Shown here piece after piece: positions 9,295-17,548 of a stretch of DNA of 64,000 nucleotides. The DNA is taken from the NCBI RefSeq assembly GCF_028690125.1, contig NZ_JAQVBV010000002.1, forward strand, positions 124,001 through 188,000, given 5' to 3'. The position numbers and the translations under genes are program-made. The first letter of the stretch is position 1, and each line of letters begins with the position of its first letter. The DNA comes from Bacteroides sp. Lineage in GTDB: Bacteria; Bacteroidota; Bacteroidia; Bacteroidales; Bacteroidaceae. The notes under the pieces are model-generated. The model did no database searches. It had not been told where the DNA came from and saw only the letters and a list, made by a program, of their open reading frames with translations.

Positions 9295-10695
9295 TCACAG
9301 ATTTGATTGACAGGAGTACTCCATCTCCTTCTCTTCGGAAGAAGCTGCCTGTGTGAAACAACTCTTTTTTAACTTGCGATAGACATAAACAAATGCCGGA
9401 ATTAGAAATAAATCGGCTGCAATCCATGCTGTCGGATCGCCAAAACAAACAGCAACGAAACCAAAAGCCGGTACAGCGTAAATACTGACAAGGATACGCG
9501 CAATCATTTCCGATACACCGGAAAACATTGCAAGATTCGTATACCCCACTCCCTGAATGGTATAACGGAGGATGCAAAGCAATCCGAGTGCAGGGAAGAA
9601 ACAGCAAGCAACATGAAGGAATTGTTCTGTATACTTCAGGATTTCCGTTTCCGAAGGATCTACAAATATTAAAGCAAAATATTTGGCTCCAACCATCAAG
9701 AAAATGAAAGTAAACATCGTATAAATGACCATCATCAAAGCACTTGCCCTAATTCCCAGCCAGATACGTTCCGGTTTACCGGCTCCGTAATTCTGACCGC
9801 TATAGGTTGCCATAGCAATACCAAGACTCTCGAATGTACAAATAAAGAACATCTTAATACGCATAGCTGAAGTGAAAGCTGCCACACAAGCTGTTCCTAA
9901 CGCATTATTCGCACTCTGGAGCATTATACTACCGATTGCAGTAATGGAAAATTGTAATCCCATAGGTACACCGATATAAAGCAATGTCTTGGCTAGCTTG
10001 GGCTGGAATCGACGTTCTTTCGGAGAGCTTCGCAATATTTCAAACTTCCGGTACATATAAATATAGCAAAGAATTGCTGAAAATCCCTGTGAAAATACGG
10101 TAGCAATGGCAGCACCCGCCACTCCCCAATCGAGCACCAGAATACAGAACAAATCAAGAACAATATTTAAGACAGTAGACAATAACAGAAACCAGAAAGG
10201 TGTTTTACTATCGCCTAACGCACGAATAATACTTGAAAGCAAATTATAAAAGAAAGTAGCCGGAATACCGATAAATGTGACCAGTAAATAATCATATGCA
10301 CCGTCAAAAATAATTTCCGGTGTACGCATTACGCGAAGAATATCAGCACAATATATACTGGTAATAATAGCAATAACCAACGACATTCCGACAGCCAGTT
10401 TTAGGCTAACGGCAACATAACTGCGCATTGTACTGTAATCACGTGCACCAAACTTTTGTGCAACAGGGATTCCAAAACCGCCACAACAACCATTGCAAAA
10501 ACCCAAAATGAGAAAAACAACTGATGTACTTGCACCGACAGAAGCTAATGAATTAATTCCTAAGAATTTTCCAACTATTGCAGCATCAACAAGAGAATAG
10601 GTCTGTTGCAACAAATTGCCGAGCAATAACGGCAGAGTAAACTTTAAAATAAGCGATAATGCCGGCCCTGCCGTCATCTCTTTGGAAGTTGCCAT
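9295..10695 (-). CDS. MATE family efflux transporter
   Basis: 466 aa from the ATG at 10695 (MATSKEMTAG). A longer frame from a TTG at 10722 is rejected because that TTG lies inside the -7 box TATCTTTG (10720-10727). The protein has about 12 membrane segments and typical MATE features: LLLGNLLQQTYSLVDAAIVG in TM1, GFGIPVAQKFGARD, and a repeated second half (GVPMGLQFSITAIGSIMLQ, YSGQNYGAGKPERI). MATE proteins export cationic drugs or metabolites by H+ or Na+ antiport across the inner membrane. It is convergent with the fimbrillin-like gene. Confidence 0.93.
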   Translation of the reverse strand: MATSKEMTAGPALSLILKFTLPLLLGNLLQQTYSLVDAAIVGKFLGINSLASVGASTSVVFLILGFCNGCCGGFGIPVAQKFGARDYSTMRSYVAVSLKLAVGMSLVIAIITSIYCADILRVMRTPEIIFDGAYDYLLVTFIGIPATFFYNLLSSIIRALGDSKTPFWFLLLSTVLNIVLDLFCILVLDWGVAGAAIATVFSQGFSAILCYIYMYRKFEILRSSPKERRFQPKLAKTLLYIGVPMGLQFSITAIGSIMLQSANNALGTACVAAFTSAMRIKMFFICTFESLGIAMATYSGQNYGAGKPERIWLGIRASALMMVIYTMFTFIFLMVGAKYFALIFVDPSETEILKYTEQFLHVACCFFPALGLLCILRYTIQGVGYTNLAMFSGVSEMIARILVSIYAVPAFGFVAVCFGDPTAWIAADLFLIPAFVYVYRKLKKSCFTQAASSEEKEMEYSCQSNL

Positions 10696-10719
10696 ACGTC
10701 TGTGTTCTAAAATCTGGTG

Positions 10720-10727
10720 CAAAGATA
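10720..10727 (-). promoter_or_regulatory. -7 box TATCTTTG for the MATE gene; fixes its start
   Basis: TAnnTTTG match on the minus strand 24 bases upstream of the ATG. It overlaps the TTG that would otherwise extend the reading frame. Confidence 0.6.
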
Positions 10728-10809
10728 CGGAAAATCGGACGAATAGAATTTAGTTTTCCTTGCCTCTTTCATTGATGTAAATCAAAAAAGAACAAAGCAC
10801 TAAGATGTA

Positions 10810-11016
10810 TTATCTCTTTACTAATCTTTTAGGAGAGCCATGCCAAGAACAGCCCAGACAGTAAACCTCTGTCAAATCGAAACCTTCCATAGAAACTCCT
10901 TCTTCCTTTGGAACTACTTCCCCACCCTCAAGCACATAAACCAACAATCTCTCTCCCAAATCATTCTTCAGATACATAGCAGCAATCTTACACTGCGGAC
11001 ACAATAGCTTTTTCAT
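10810..11016 (-). CDS. Small two-CxxC (zinc-ribbon-like) protein
   Basis: 68 aa from the ATG at 11016 (MKKLLCPQCK). Two knuckles, CPQC near residue 6 and CLGC near residue 57, suggest a zinc ribbon. No further domain is recognisable. The TATCTTTG box at 11021-11028 leaves only CAAC before the ATG, so the mRNA may be leaderless; the longer frame begins upstream of this and is unlikely. It is divergent from the YgbA-like gene with closely packed promoters. The function is unknown; a metal or redox role is only a guess. Confidence 0.65.
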   Translation of the reverse strand: MKKLLCPQCKIAAMYLKNDLGERLLVYVLEGGEVVPKEEGVSMEGFDLTEVYCLGCSWHGSPKRLVKR

Positions 11017-11020
11017 GTTG

Positions 11021-11028
11021 CAAAGATA
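11021..11028 (-). promoter_or_regulatory. -7 box TATCTTTG, four bases before the start codon
   Basis: Minus-strand TATCTTTG followed by CAAC and then ATG. The geometry predicts transcription starting at or very near the start codon. Confidence 0.55.
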
Positions 11029-11050
11029 CAATAGTTTTCCTTCAGTTTAT

Positions 11051-11058
11051 TATCTTTG
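11051..11058 (+). promoter_or_regulatory. -7 box TATCTTTG for the YgbA-like gene
   Basis: Plus-strand TAnnTTTG match 15 bases upstream of the ATG at 11074. It lies 22 bases from the opposing box at 11021-11028, so the two promoters overlap. Confidence 0.55.
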
Positions 11059-11073
11059 TCTCCATATTCAAAT

Positions 11074-11379
11074 ATGAAGAAAAGAAAGATATCGCGTATT
11101 GCGCAAGAAAAAAGGACAGTAGAAATAATGATATACCTCTATTGTCGGAAAAAAGAAAAGAACGCCACACTTTGCCCGGAGTGTAAAGAACTCCTCCGGT
11201 ATGCATATGCCCGTCTTGATCATTGCCCATTTGGAGAAATGAAAAATTCATGCAAGCAGTGTACTATCCATTGTTACAAACCTGCCATGCGTGAACGAAT
11301 GCGCCAAGTAATGCGTTTCTCAGGTCCGAGAATGCTCTTATACGCCCCTTTGGAAGCTATCCGCCATTTATTAAGGTAA
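11074..11379 (+). CDS. YgbA-like protein (nitrous-oxide-stimulated promoter family)
   Basis: 101 aa from the ATG at 11074; a TTG 18 bases upstream lies inside the -7 box and is discarded. It is Cys-rich, with LCPECKELLRYA, DHCPFG and SCKQCTIHCY followed by RERMRQVMRFSGPRML, the pattern of the YgbA_NO family (PF11756). In enterobacteria ygbA is induced by nitric oxide; the conserved cysteines suggest metal or Fe-S binding. The gene ends 2 bases before the convergent trkH stop. The family assignment is good; the role here is inferred. Confidence 0.8.
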   Translation: MKKRKISRIAQEKRTVEIMIYLYCRKKEKNATLCPECKELLRYAYARLDHCPFGEMKNSCKQCTIHCYKPAMRERMRQVMRFSGPRMLLYAPLEAIRHLLR

Positions 11380-11381
11380 AA

Positions 11382-12887
11382 TTAACGATTCTTCCAGAAT
11401 CCCGGATAAAAAAGCAGTAATACGCTAAACAGTTCCAGACGACCGATCAGCATCAGGAAAGAAAGTGTCCATTTTGCTGCATCAGGTAACGAGTTCCATG
11501 AATAAGCGGGACCACAAGCTCCGAGACCGGGCCCTACATTACCGATACTGGAAATTACTGTACTGATAGATTCGGCAAAACCGACACCTAAAAATAAGAG
11601 CATTGTCCAACCAACCAACGTTATGATGAGATAAAATGCAAAAAAAAGCAGCACTGTAGTTACAATAGAAGGTGATACAGTCTGTTTATTCACTCGAACC
11701 GGAAGTAGAGCATTGGGATGAAGCAAATGTTTGAATTCATTTCGTATGGAACGGGCTATAATCAACAAACGCATATCCTTGAGTCCACCACTAGTAGAGC
11801 CAGTACAGCCACCCGAAAGCATGGCTATAAATAATAACAACCATGTAAATGAAGGCCATAAATTATAATCGTCAGTGGCAAATCCACAAGAAGTATGTAC
11901 CGTAGCCACCTGAAAAAGAGATTTACGGAAAGCAAGTTCCCAATCATAATGGTTTTGAAACACAAGAGCCAGTGTAATGAGAAACGTTATGATGCCGACC
12001 GATCCCAAAAACCAGCGTAACTCTTCATCCTTAAAAAGCCGGGTAACTTTTCCTTTCAGACACAATAGAAACAATGAAAAGTTCATACCGGAAAGAATCA
12101 TAAAGATAGCGACTACATATTCAATAAATGGAGAATTCCAATAAGAGATACTATTCTGTTTGGTGGAGTATCCTCCCGTAGCCGTTGTAGCAAACGACTG
12201 GCAGACAGCATCAAACAGACTCATTCCTCCAAATATCAAGAGAATGGTTTCAGTCACGGTCAAAATCAGATAAATGGTCCACAGCCATTTTGCCATCACA
12301 TTTATTTTCGGATGCGTACGGTCATGAGTGACTCCTGTCGATTCGGCAGAAAAGAGTTGTACACCTCCGCTAGTAAAGATAGGAAGAATGGCAATGGTAA
12401 AAAAGACAATTCCTAACCCGCCAATCCATTGAGTCAGGCTTCGCCAAAAGAGCATTCCATGAGAAAGAGATTCAATATCATCGAGTATTGTCGCCCCGGT
12501 CGTTGTAAAACCAGACATAGTTTCAAAAAATGCATTGGTTATAGTGTCAATACTCCCACTGAAATAGAAAGGCAACATACCAAACACAGTAAAAAATACC
12601 CAGGAAAGAGTTACGACACAATATCCGTCTCGACGGTTCATTTTATTTTCTGCCCCTTTTCCGTAAAGTAACAATAAGCCACCCACTATTGCATTAATAA
12701 TGCAGGTATATAGAAAATATTTATAATCACTTTCACCATATACAACTGAAATACCAGCACATAACAGAAACATTCCTAATTCGATGAAAAGTAATACGCC
12801 CAATACACGTCCAATCATCTTCGGATTTATCATACTATTGTTTTTATTTCCGACATACAAACTTTTATCTGAAATATATTCTTCCAT
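11382..12887 (-). CDS. trkH: TrkH-family potassium uptake protein
   Basis: 501 aa polytopic membrane protein. Four pore-loop-like segments are visible: SGFTTTGATI, TATGGYSTKQ, HTSCGFATDD and SSIGNVGPGL, each carrying the filter-type Gly, plus the GCTGSTSGGLKD segment before the third repeat. TrkH/KtrB pores import K+ together with a cytosolic RCK subunit (TrkA), which is not in this window. The ATG at 12887 gives 18 extra residues before MINPKMIGRVLG; the second Met (12833) is equally plausible and closer to the family's usual start. Confidence 0.93.
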   Translation of the reverse strand: MEEYISDKSLYVGNKNNSMINPKMIGRVLGVLLFIELGMFLLCAGISVVYGESDYKYFLYTCIINAIVGGLLLLYGKGAENKMNRRDGYCVVTLSWVFFTVFGMLPFYFSGSIDTITNAFFETMSGFTTTGATILDDIESLSHGMLFWRSLTQWIGGLGIVFFTIAILPIFTSGGVQLFSAESTGVTHDRTHPKINVMAKWLWTIYLILTVTETILLIFGGMSLFDAVCQSFATTATGGYSTKQNSISYWNSPFIEYVVAIFMILSGMNFSLFLLCLKGKVTRLFKDEELRWFLGSVGIITFLITLALVFQNHYDWELAFRKSLFQVATVHTSCGFATDDYNLWPSFTWLLLFIAMLSGGCTGSTSGGLKDMRLLIIARSIRNEFKHLLHPNALLPVRVNKQTVSPSIVTTVLLFFAFYLIITLVGWTMLLFLGVGFAESISTVISSIGNVGPGLGACGPAYSWNSLPDAAKWTLSFLMLIGRLELFSVLLLFYPGFWKNR

Positions 12888-13054
12888 AACTCATGAATTA
12901 TTTTGCATATGCCCTATAGCTAAGAGTATACCAAAATGAAAGGCGAATCAGTAATCAACTATTAATCAATAAAATATTTTTTTCATAATGATAATTCCCC
13001 ATTATTTCACCCTTTCATTTTGAAAAAGTTCTTTCCATAACGGAAAGATTTACC

Positions 13055-13062
13055 TATCTTTG
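13055..13062 (+). promoter_or_regulatory. -7 box TATCTTTG for the SDR gene; fixes its start
   Basis: Plus-strand TAnnTTTG match. The TTG at 13060 is part of this box, so the true start is the ATG at 13093. Confidence 0.55.
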
Positions 13063-13092
13063 TTTCAAAATATCGACCTAATATTTATCAAC

Positions 13093-13827
13093 ATGAAACG
13101 AGCTATTATCATTGGAGCTACGTCGGGCATCGGACAGGAAGTAGCAAAAGCACTTTTACTGGAAGGTTGGAAGCTGGGAATAGCAGGCAGACGCCAGTCT
13201 GCACTTGAAGCCTTGCAGCAAGTAGCACCGGAACAGGTAGAAATTCAAGAATTAGACGTTACTCAGGAAGAAGCAGTAGATAAATTGCATATACTTATTA
13301 ATAAATTAGGTGGTATGGATTTTTTTCTGCTTAGTTCCGGGATAGGTTTCCAAAATATGAATCTAAATATAGAGATAGAACTGAATACAGCCCATACCAA
13401 TGTGGAAGGGTTTATACGAATGGTAGATACCGCTTTTACTTATTTCAAGGAGAAGGGTGGTGGTCATCTGGGTGTTATCAGTTCTATAGCAGGAACAAAA
13501 GGACTAGGTATTGCTCCTGCATATTCAGCGACCAAACGTTTTCAAAATACGTATATCGATGCTCTCGAACAATTGGCATATTTGCAAAAACTAAATATTC
13601 ATTTCACTGATATCCGTCCGGGATTCGTTGCAACGGCTTTACTAAATGACGGTAAACACTATCCAATGCTAATGAAAGCAGATAAAGTGGGACGCTACAT
13701 TATACGAGCTATTAACAAAAAAAAGCGGATAGCAATTATCGACGAACGTTACCGGATTCTTGTGTTTTTCTGGCGGATGATTCCCCGTTGGATATGGAAA
13801 CGGATGCCGGTAAAAACAAATAGTTAA
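13093..13827 (+). CDS. Short-chain dehydrogenase/reductase (SDR)
   Basis: 244 aa from the ATG at 13093 (MKRAIIIGATSGIG). The NAD(P)-binding GATSGIG motif, LLSSGIG (NAG-equivalent), the SSIAG catalytic serine region and the YSATK Tyr/Lys dyad are all visible; DIRPGFVATALL follows. The C-terminal segment is basic and hydrophobic (FFWRMIPRWIWKR). The reaction is an NAD(P)H-dependent oxidoreduction; the substrate is unknown. It is a single gene. Confidence 0.9.
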   Translation: MKRAIIIGATSGIGQEVAKALLLEGWKLGIAGRRQSALEALQQVAPEQVEIQELDVTQEEAVDKLHILINKLGGMDFFLLSSGIGFQNMNLNIEIELNTAHTNVEGFIRMVDTAFTYFKEKGGGHLGVISSIAGTKGLGIAPAYSATKRFQNTYIDALEQLAYLQKLNIHFTDIRPGFVATALLNDGKHYPMLMKADKVGRYIIRAINKKKRIAIIDERYRILVFFWRMIPRWIWKRMPVKTNS

Positions 13828-13932
13828 ATTAGATAATTCGTACATTAAAATTTGTTTATAATATGACAGAGAGTATATCTATAAGCAAATTATTATGTAT
13901 TGCCTAGCATCATTTGTTTTAAAGTATTTTCT

Positions 13933-14208
13933 TCAACCAACAATATCATTCACTTCCGGATGACGTTCCAGCCATTTCACAGCATATGAACAGGTTGCTT
14001 TAGGTTTCAATCCGTTACGTAAAGCATAGTCGTAGGCTGCTTTTACTAGCGCAGCAGCAATTCCACGTCCTTCTATGGGTTGAGGAACAATTGTGTGAAT
14101 GATATCAAGGCTATTGCCTAACAATCGGTATTGCACAAAAGCAGTACGACCGTCCACTTCGGTCTTAAACATTTTTTGTTCTTGCTGATGAATGATTTTG
14201 TAATCCAT
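13933..14208 (-). CDS. Small GNAT-like N-acetyltransferase (YjdJ/GtnA type)
   Basis: 91 aa, matching the short Acetyltransf_CG family. The segment IVPQPIEGRGIAAALVKAAY contains the acetyl-CoA pyrophosphate-binding Q/R-x-x-G-x-G/A pattern, followed by CSYAVKWLERHP, the conserved C-terminal Cys/W region of the family. The acceptor substrate is unknown. It starts 14 bases downstream of the epimerase-lipocalin gene and is probably co-transcribed with it. Confidence 0.82.
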   Translation of the reverse strand: MDYKIIHQQEQKMFKTEVDGRTAFVQYRLLGNSLDIIHTIVPQPIEGRGIAAALVKAAYDYALRNGLKPKATCSYAVKWLERHPEVNDIVG

Positions 14209-14222
14209 ACTATAAGTAGGTT

Positions 14223-15563
14223 TTAAAGTTGTTCAATCCATTTTAAACACGTTGTATCGTAGCCCCGACTTTCGGCAGCGGTAACCAGTTTTTTCTTCAC
14301 TTCTTCCGGAAGTTGAGGAGTGCGACTCAATATCCAAAGATATTTATCAGTACTACTTCCAATAAGAGCATAATTATAATTCTCTTCATCTAATTCCAGA
14401 ATATAATAATCGGAATAGATTCCCGGAAAAAATGAGACTTTTAAACGCCCCGGTTGAGTCGAATCGGGAATAATTGCACGTCCGGTAGCTGTTTTACAAA
14501 CGTTATATGGAGCTTTCTTTTTACAACCACGATTCTCCACACGAATCGTTCCGTTAGGACGCAATGTATAAGTTGCCGTTACATCAATAAGCCCTCGTTC
14601 GAAACGATTCTCAAAACGAGCAATTTCATACCAAAGCCCCATATAATGGGTAAGGTCAAGTTTATTGACCGTATGATGGTCTGTTCCTTCCAATAACTTT
14701 TCAACTGTCGGTACGGAAAAAGTGAATCCGGCTTCAAGTAAACGAGTAGGACGAACATACTGTCCTGTGGTTAAGAAGGAAGCCGCCTCGCCATATAGCA
14801 GACGAAAAGCTGCACGGGGAGCTGTGAAGGTTATCCAAGAATGATATGCCTTTGCCATCGCATAAGTAAATGCCGATTGCGTGATTTGCTGCGGGGAAAC
14901 CAGATTAAATGTTCCTTGCAATGATTCATGATTGATAATAAAAGCCATTGCATGGCATAAATCACGAATACTAATCCACGGAAAAGGCTGGGTGCCGGGA
15001 CCTATTGCAGTAGCTACTTTTGTCATTTTTAGTGGTTCTAGCATTTGTTGCATAGCTCCCCCATCAGGAGAAAGCACAATGCCAAAACGAGTTATTACCA
15101 GTCTTGTCGATGCCGGACATCGACGGGCTTCTTTTTCCCAGGCGTAACAGAGGTCTGCCAAAAAACCTTCCCCACGAACTTTGCTATATTCATCAAATAC
15201 TGTTGCAGCAGTCCCCGGTTCTTCCCCATTCACCGCAGGATAATAGCCTGTAGCGGAAGCTGAAATAAACAACTTCGGTTTTGTTTTGATTGTACCCAGA
15301 ATACGAATAAGATGATGAGTTGTACCAATACGGCTATCGTACAATTCTTTTTTATATTCAGGAGTCCACCGCCGGTTGATAGGAGCACCTGCCAAATTGA
15401 TGATTACATCACAATGAGACAGTGCCTGAATCAGATGACCGGACATTTCCTCACGAAACATGGCTCTCCCAAGCGGAAGTACCCTATGCCCCTCCATTTC
15501 AGTCAAAAACTTAGAGAGATGTTTGCCTATATACCCGGTGGCTCCGGTCATTGCTATATTCAT
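14223..15563 (-). CDS. TIGR01777-type NAD-dependent epimerase fused to a Blc-like lipocalin
   Basis: 446 aa in two parts. Residues 1-295 are an extended-SDR of the TIGR01777/YfcH type (MTGATGYIGKHL, NLAGAPINRRWTPEYKKE, SASATGYYPA, GPGTQPFPWISIRDLC). Residues 300-446 are a bacterial lipocalin (Blc type): LDLTHYMGLWYEIARFENRFERG holds the GxWYEIAR motif, and SRTPQLPEEV is the C-terminal signature. YfcH-like proteins have unknown substrates; Blc binds lipids in the envelope. There is no signal peptide, so this lipocalin is predicted cytoplasmic, unlike Blc. No break in frame was seen, so the fusion appears genuine. Confidence 0.88.
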   Translation of the reverse strand: MNIAMTGATGYIGKHLSKFLTEMEGHRVLPLGRAMFREEMSGHLIQALSHCDVIINLAGAPINRRWTPEYKKELYDSRIGTTHHLIRILGTIKTKPKLFISASATGYYPAVNGEEPGTAATVFDEYSKVRGEGFLADLCYAWEKEARRCPASTRLVITRFGIVLSPDGGAMQQMLEPLKMTKVATAIGPGTQPFPWISIRDLCHAMAFIINHESLQGTFNLVSPQQITQSAFTYAMAKAYHSWITFTAPRAAFRLLYGEAASFLTTGQYVRPTRLLEAGFTFSVPTVEKLLEGTDHHTVNKLDLTHYMGLWYEIARFENRFERGLIDVTATYTLRPNGTIRVENRGCKKKAPYNVCKTATGRAIIPDSTQPGRLKVSFFPGIYSDYYILELDEENYNYALIGSSTDKYLWILSRTPQLPEEVKKKLVTAAESRGYDTTCLKWIEQL

Positions 15564-15642
15564 ATTGATTCATTGTTTCTTAACTACATTAGAAAAACGT
15601 ATAAAAAGCAGGAAAAGTTCTTTGAAAAAAGTAAAATGAGGC

Positions 15643-15650
15643 TATCTTTG
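15643..15650 (+). promoter_or_regulatory. -7 box TATCTTTG with -33 TTTG for the Nei-like gene
   Basis: TATCTTTG with TTTG at 15621-15624, an 18-base spacer. The transcript would begin near 15656, leaving a short leader before the ATG at 15685 and excluding the TTG at 15664. Confidence 0.55.
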
Positions 15651-15684
15651 CAAGAGAACATTTTTGAAATATAAAAAGAAAAGT

Positions 15685-16530
15685 ATGATCGAAGCACCCG
15701 AAGCACGTTACTTGTGCGAGCAACTCAACTGTACTGTCAAAGAAAAACGAATCACAAATGTATTTGCCCAATTTACTCCCCATAAATTTGCCTGGTTTTC
15801 CGGAAGTCCCGAAGAATATGCAGAATGGCTGACTGGAAAGATTATGGGTCATGCTCAGCCACAGGGAGGAATGGTGGAAATCTCAATAGAGAACCGGATG
15901 CTTGTCCTTACTGATGGCGTAAATTTGCGTTATTATGCTCCCGGAGTAAAATTGCCACCCAAACATCAGCTTCTGATAGGATTTGAGGATGAAAGTTGTC
16001 TCATAGCTTCCGTGCGAATGTATGGTGGCTTGATGTGTTTCCTAAAAGGAAAATGCGACATTCCTCTTTCTGAATATTACCTGACAGCTTGTAACAAACC
16101 ACAAGTGATGTCGGAGGACTTCAACAAAGATTATTTCATTAAACTCATCTCCGACGATAGTGCACAGAAGAAATCTGCCAAAGCTTTTTTAGCAACGGAA
16201 CAAACAATTCCGGGACTCGGGAATGGGGTATTACAGGATATTTTATACCATGCACGCATTCACCCGAAGAAAAAAATCAGCGAACTGACAGACAAACAGA
16301 AAGAAAAGTTGTTCTATCAGGTAAAGGAGACAATGAATGACATTTACCAACAGAAGGGACGTAGTACGGAAACAGATTTGTTTGGAGAAAATGGTAAATA
16401 TGTAGCATACCTGTCTAAGGATACAGCAGGCAAAATGTGTCCCCGCTGTGGAGAAACAATCGTAAAAGAGAATTATCTCGGAGGCAGCATCTATTATTGC
16501 CGGGGTTGCCAGACACTCTCGGATAACTAA
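15685..16530 (+). CDS. Fpg/Nei-family DNA glycosylase-like protein lacking the N-terminal proline
   Basis: 281 aa from the ATG at 15685. Fpg/Nei enzymes normally begin M-P-E; this one begins MIEAPEARYLCEQL, so the residue exposed after Met removal is Ile, not Pro, while the Glu at position 3 of the precursor is kept. The middle has FLATEQTIPGLGNGVLQDIL (the H2TH lesion-binding helix region) and the end is a zinc finger, MCPRCGETIV and YYCRGCQTL. The family removes oxidised bases through an N-terminal imine; here either another amine acts or the protein has a different role. It is followed by the lytic transglycosylase 27 bases on. Confidence 0.82.
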   Translation: MIEAPEARYLCEQLNCTVKEKRITNVFAQFTPHKFAWFSGSPEEYAEWLTGKIMGHAQPQGGMVEISIENRMLVLTDGVNLRYYAPGVKLPPKHQLLIGFEDESCLIASVRMYGGLMCFLKGKCDIPLSEYYLTACNKPQVMSEDFNKDYFIKLISDDSAQKKSAKAFLATEQTIPGLGNGVLQDILYHARIHPKKKISELTDKQKEKLFYQVKETMNDIYQQKGRSTETDLFGENGKYVAYLSKDTAGKMCPRCGETIVKENYLGGSIYYCRGCQTLSDN

Positions 16531-16557
16531 ATTTAAAATTAAATTTTCAACAACGAA

Positions 16558-17538
16558 ATGAAGAAGCAGTATCGAATTAATTATATCTTAACACTTATAT
16601 TGGCACTTTGCATCGGTGCAACCCTTCCCACGTTATTAGGTAGCAGCCTGGTTAGCGAACAGCATTCTGTCAAATCGGAAGTCCCTTATTGTGTCACCTC
16701 TCCCACCGTACCCGAACAGGTTTCTTTTGATGGAGAGGACATTGACCTCCGCCGTTACGACCGCCGGGAGCGAATGGACCGTGAAATGATGTCGTTCACT
16801 TATATGCACTCTACAACAATGCTATTAATTAAGCGTGCCAACCGGTATTTTCCTATTGTAGAACCTATATTGAAAGCAAACGGTATTCCTGACGATTTTA
16901 AATACCTGATGGTCATTGAAAGTAACCTGAACAATATTGCCCGCTCTCCCGCGGGTGCAGCCGGCTTATGGCAATTTATGCCTGCTACTGCAAGAGAATT
17001 CGGTCTGGAAGTAAATGACAATGTAGACGAACGTTATTATATAGAAAAAGCAACAGTAGCCGCTTGTAAATATTTCAAGCAAGCATTTGCCAAATATGGA
17101 GATTGGATAGCTGTATCCGCTGCCTATAATGCCGGACAAAGTCGCATATCTTCCGAACTTGACCAGCAACTTGCCAACCATGCAATGGATTTATGGTTAG
17201 TAGAAGAGACTTCCCGTTATATGTTCCGCTTGCTTGCCATTAAAGAAGTGCTCAGTGATCCACAGCGTTATGGATTTCTGCTAAAGAAAGAACATTTGTA
17301 CCCTCCTATTCCTTATACGGAGGTAGAAGTTACTACACAGATTGATAGTCTAGATGATTACGCCAAACAGCAAGGTATTACTTATGCCCAATTGAGAGAT
17401 GCAAATCCATGGCTACGGGAACATTCTTTAAAGAACAAAAGTGGAAAAAAATACGTTCTTCAAATACCGACACAAGAAGGTATGAACTATGATCCCAAAA
17501 GAACTATAGCTCATAATAAGAATTGGGTAATTGATTAA
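16558..17538 (+). CDS. Lytic transglycosylase, SLT/MltD type with LysM-like tail
   Basis: 326 aa with an N-terminal signal or anchor segment (residues 8-28). The SLT domain (about 95-230) has the catalytic Glu in MVIESNLNNIARSPAG, then AAGLWQFMPATAREFGL and AVSAAYNAGQSRI, all hallmarks of family 1 lytic transglycosylases. The C-terminal 60 residues (DSLDDYAKQQGITYAQLRDA) resemble a LysM peptidoglycan-binding module. It cleaves MurNAc-GlcNAc bonds with 1,6-anhydro product formation in the periplasm. The K+ channel gene starts 10 bases after its stop. Confidence 0.9.
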   Translation: MKKQYRINYILTLILALCIGATLPTLLGSSLVSEQHSVKSEVPYCVTSPTVPEQVSFDGEDIDLRRYDRRERMDREMMSFTYMHSTTMLLIKRANRYFPIVEPILKANGIPDDFKYLMVIESNLNNIARSPAGAAGLWQFMPATAREFGLEVNDNVDERYYIEKATVAACKYFKQAFAKYGDWIAVSAAYNAGQSRISSELDQQLANHAMDLWLVEETSRYMFRLLAIKEVLSDPQRYGFLLKKEHLYPPIPYTEVEVTTQIDSLDDYAKQQGITYAQLRDANPWLREHSLKNKSGKKYVLQIPTQEGMNYDPKRTIAHNKNWVID

Positions 17539-17548
17539 TGGCGTGACA

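Noticed and set aside
10696..10722. Longer MATE start at a TTG
   Set aside because: The TTG is part of the -7 box TATCTTTG; the ATG at 10695 is preferred. The same reasoning removes TTG starts at 11056, 13060 and 46706.
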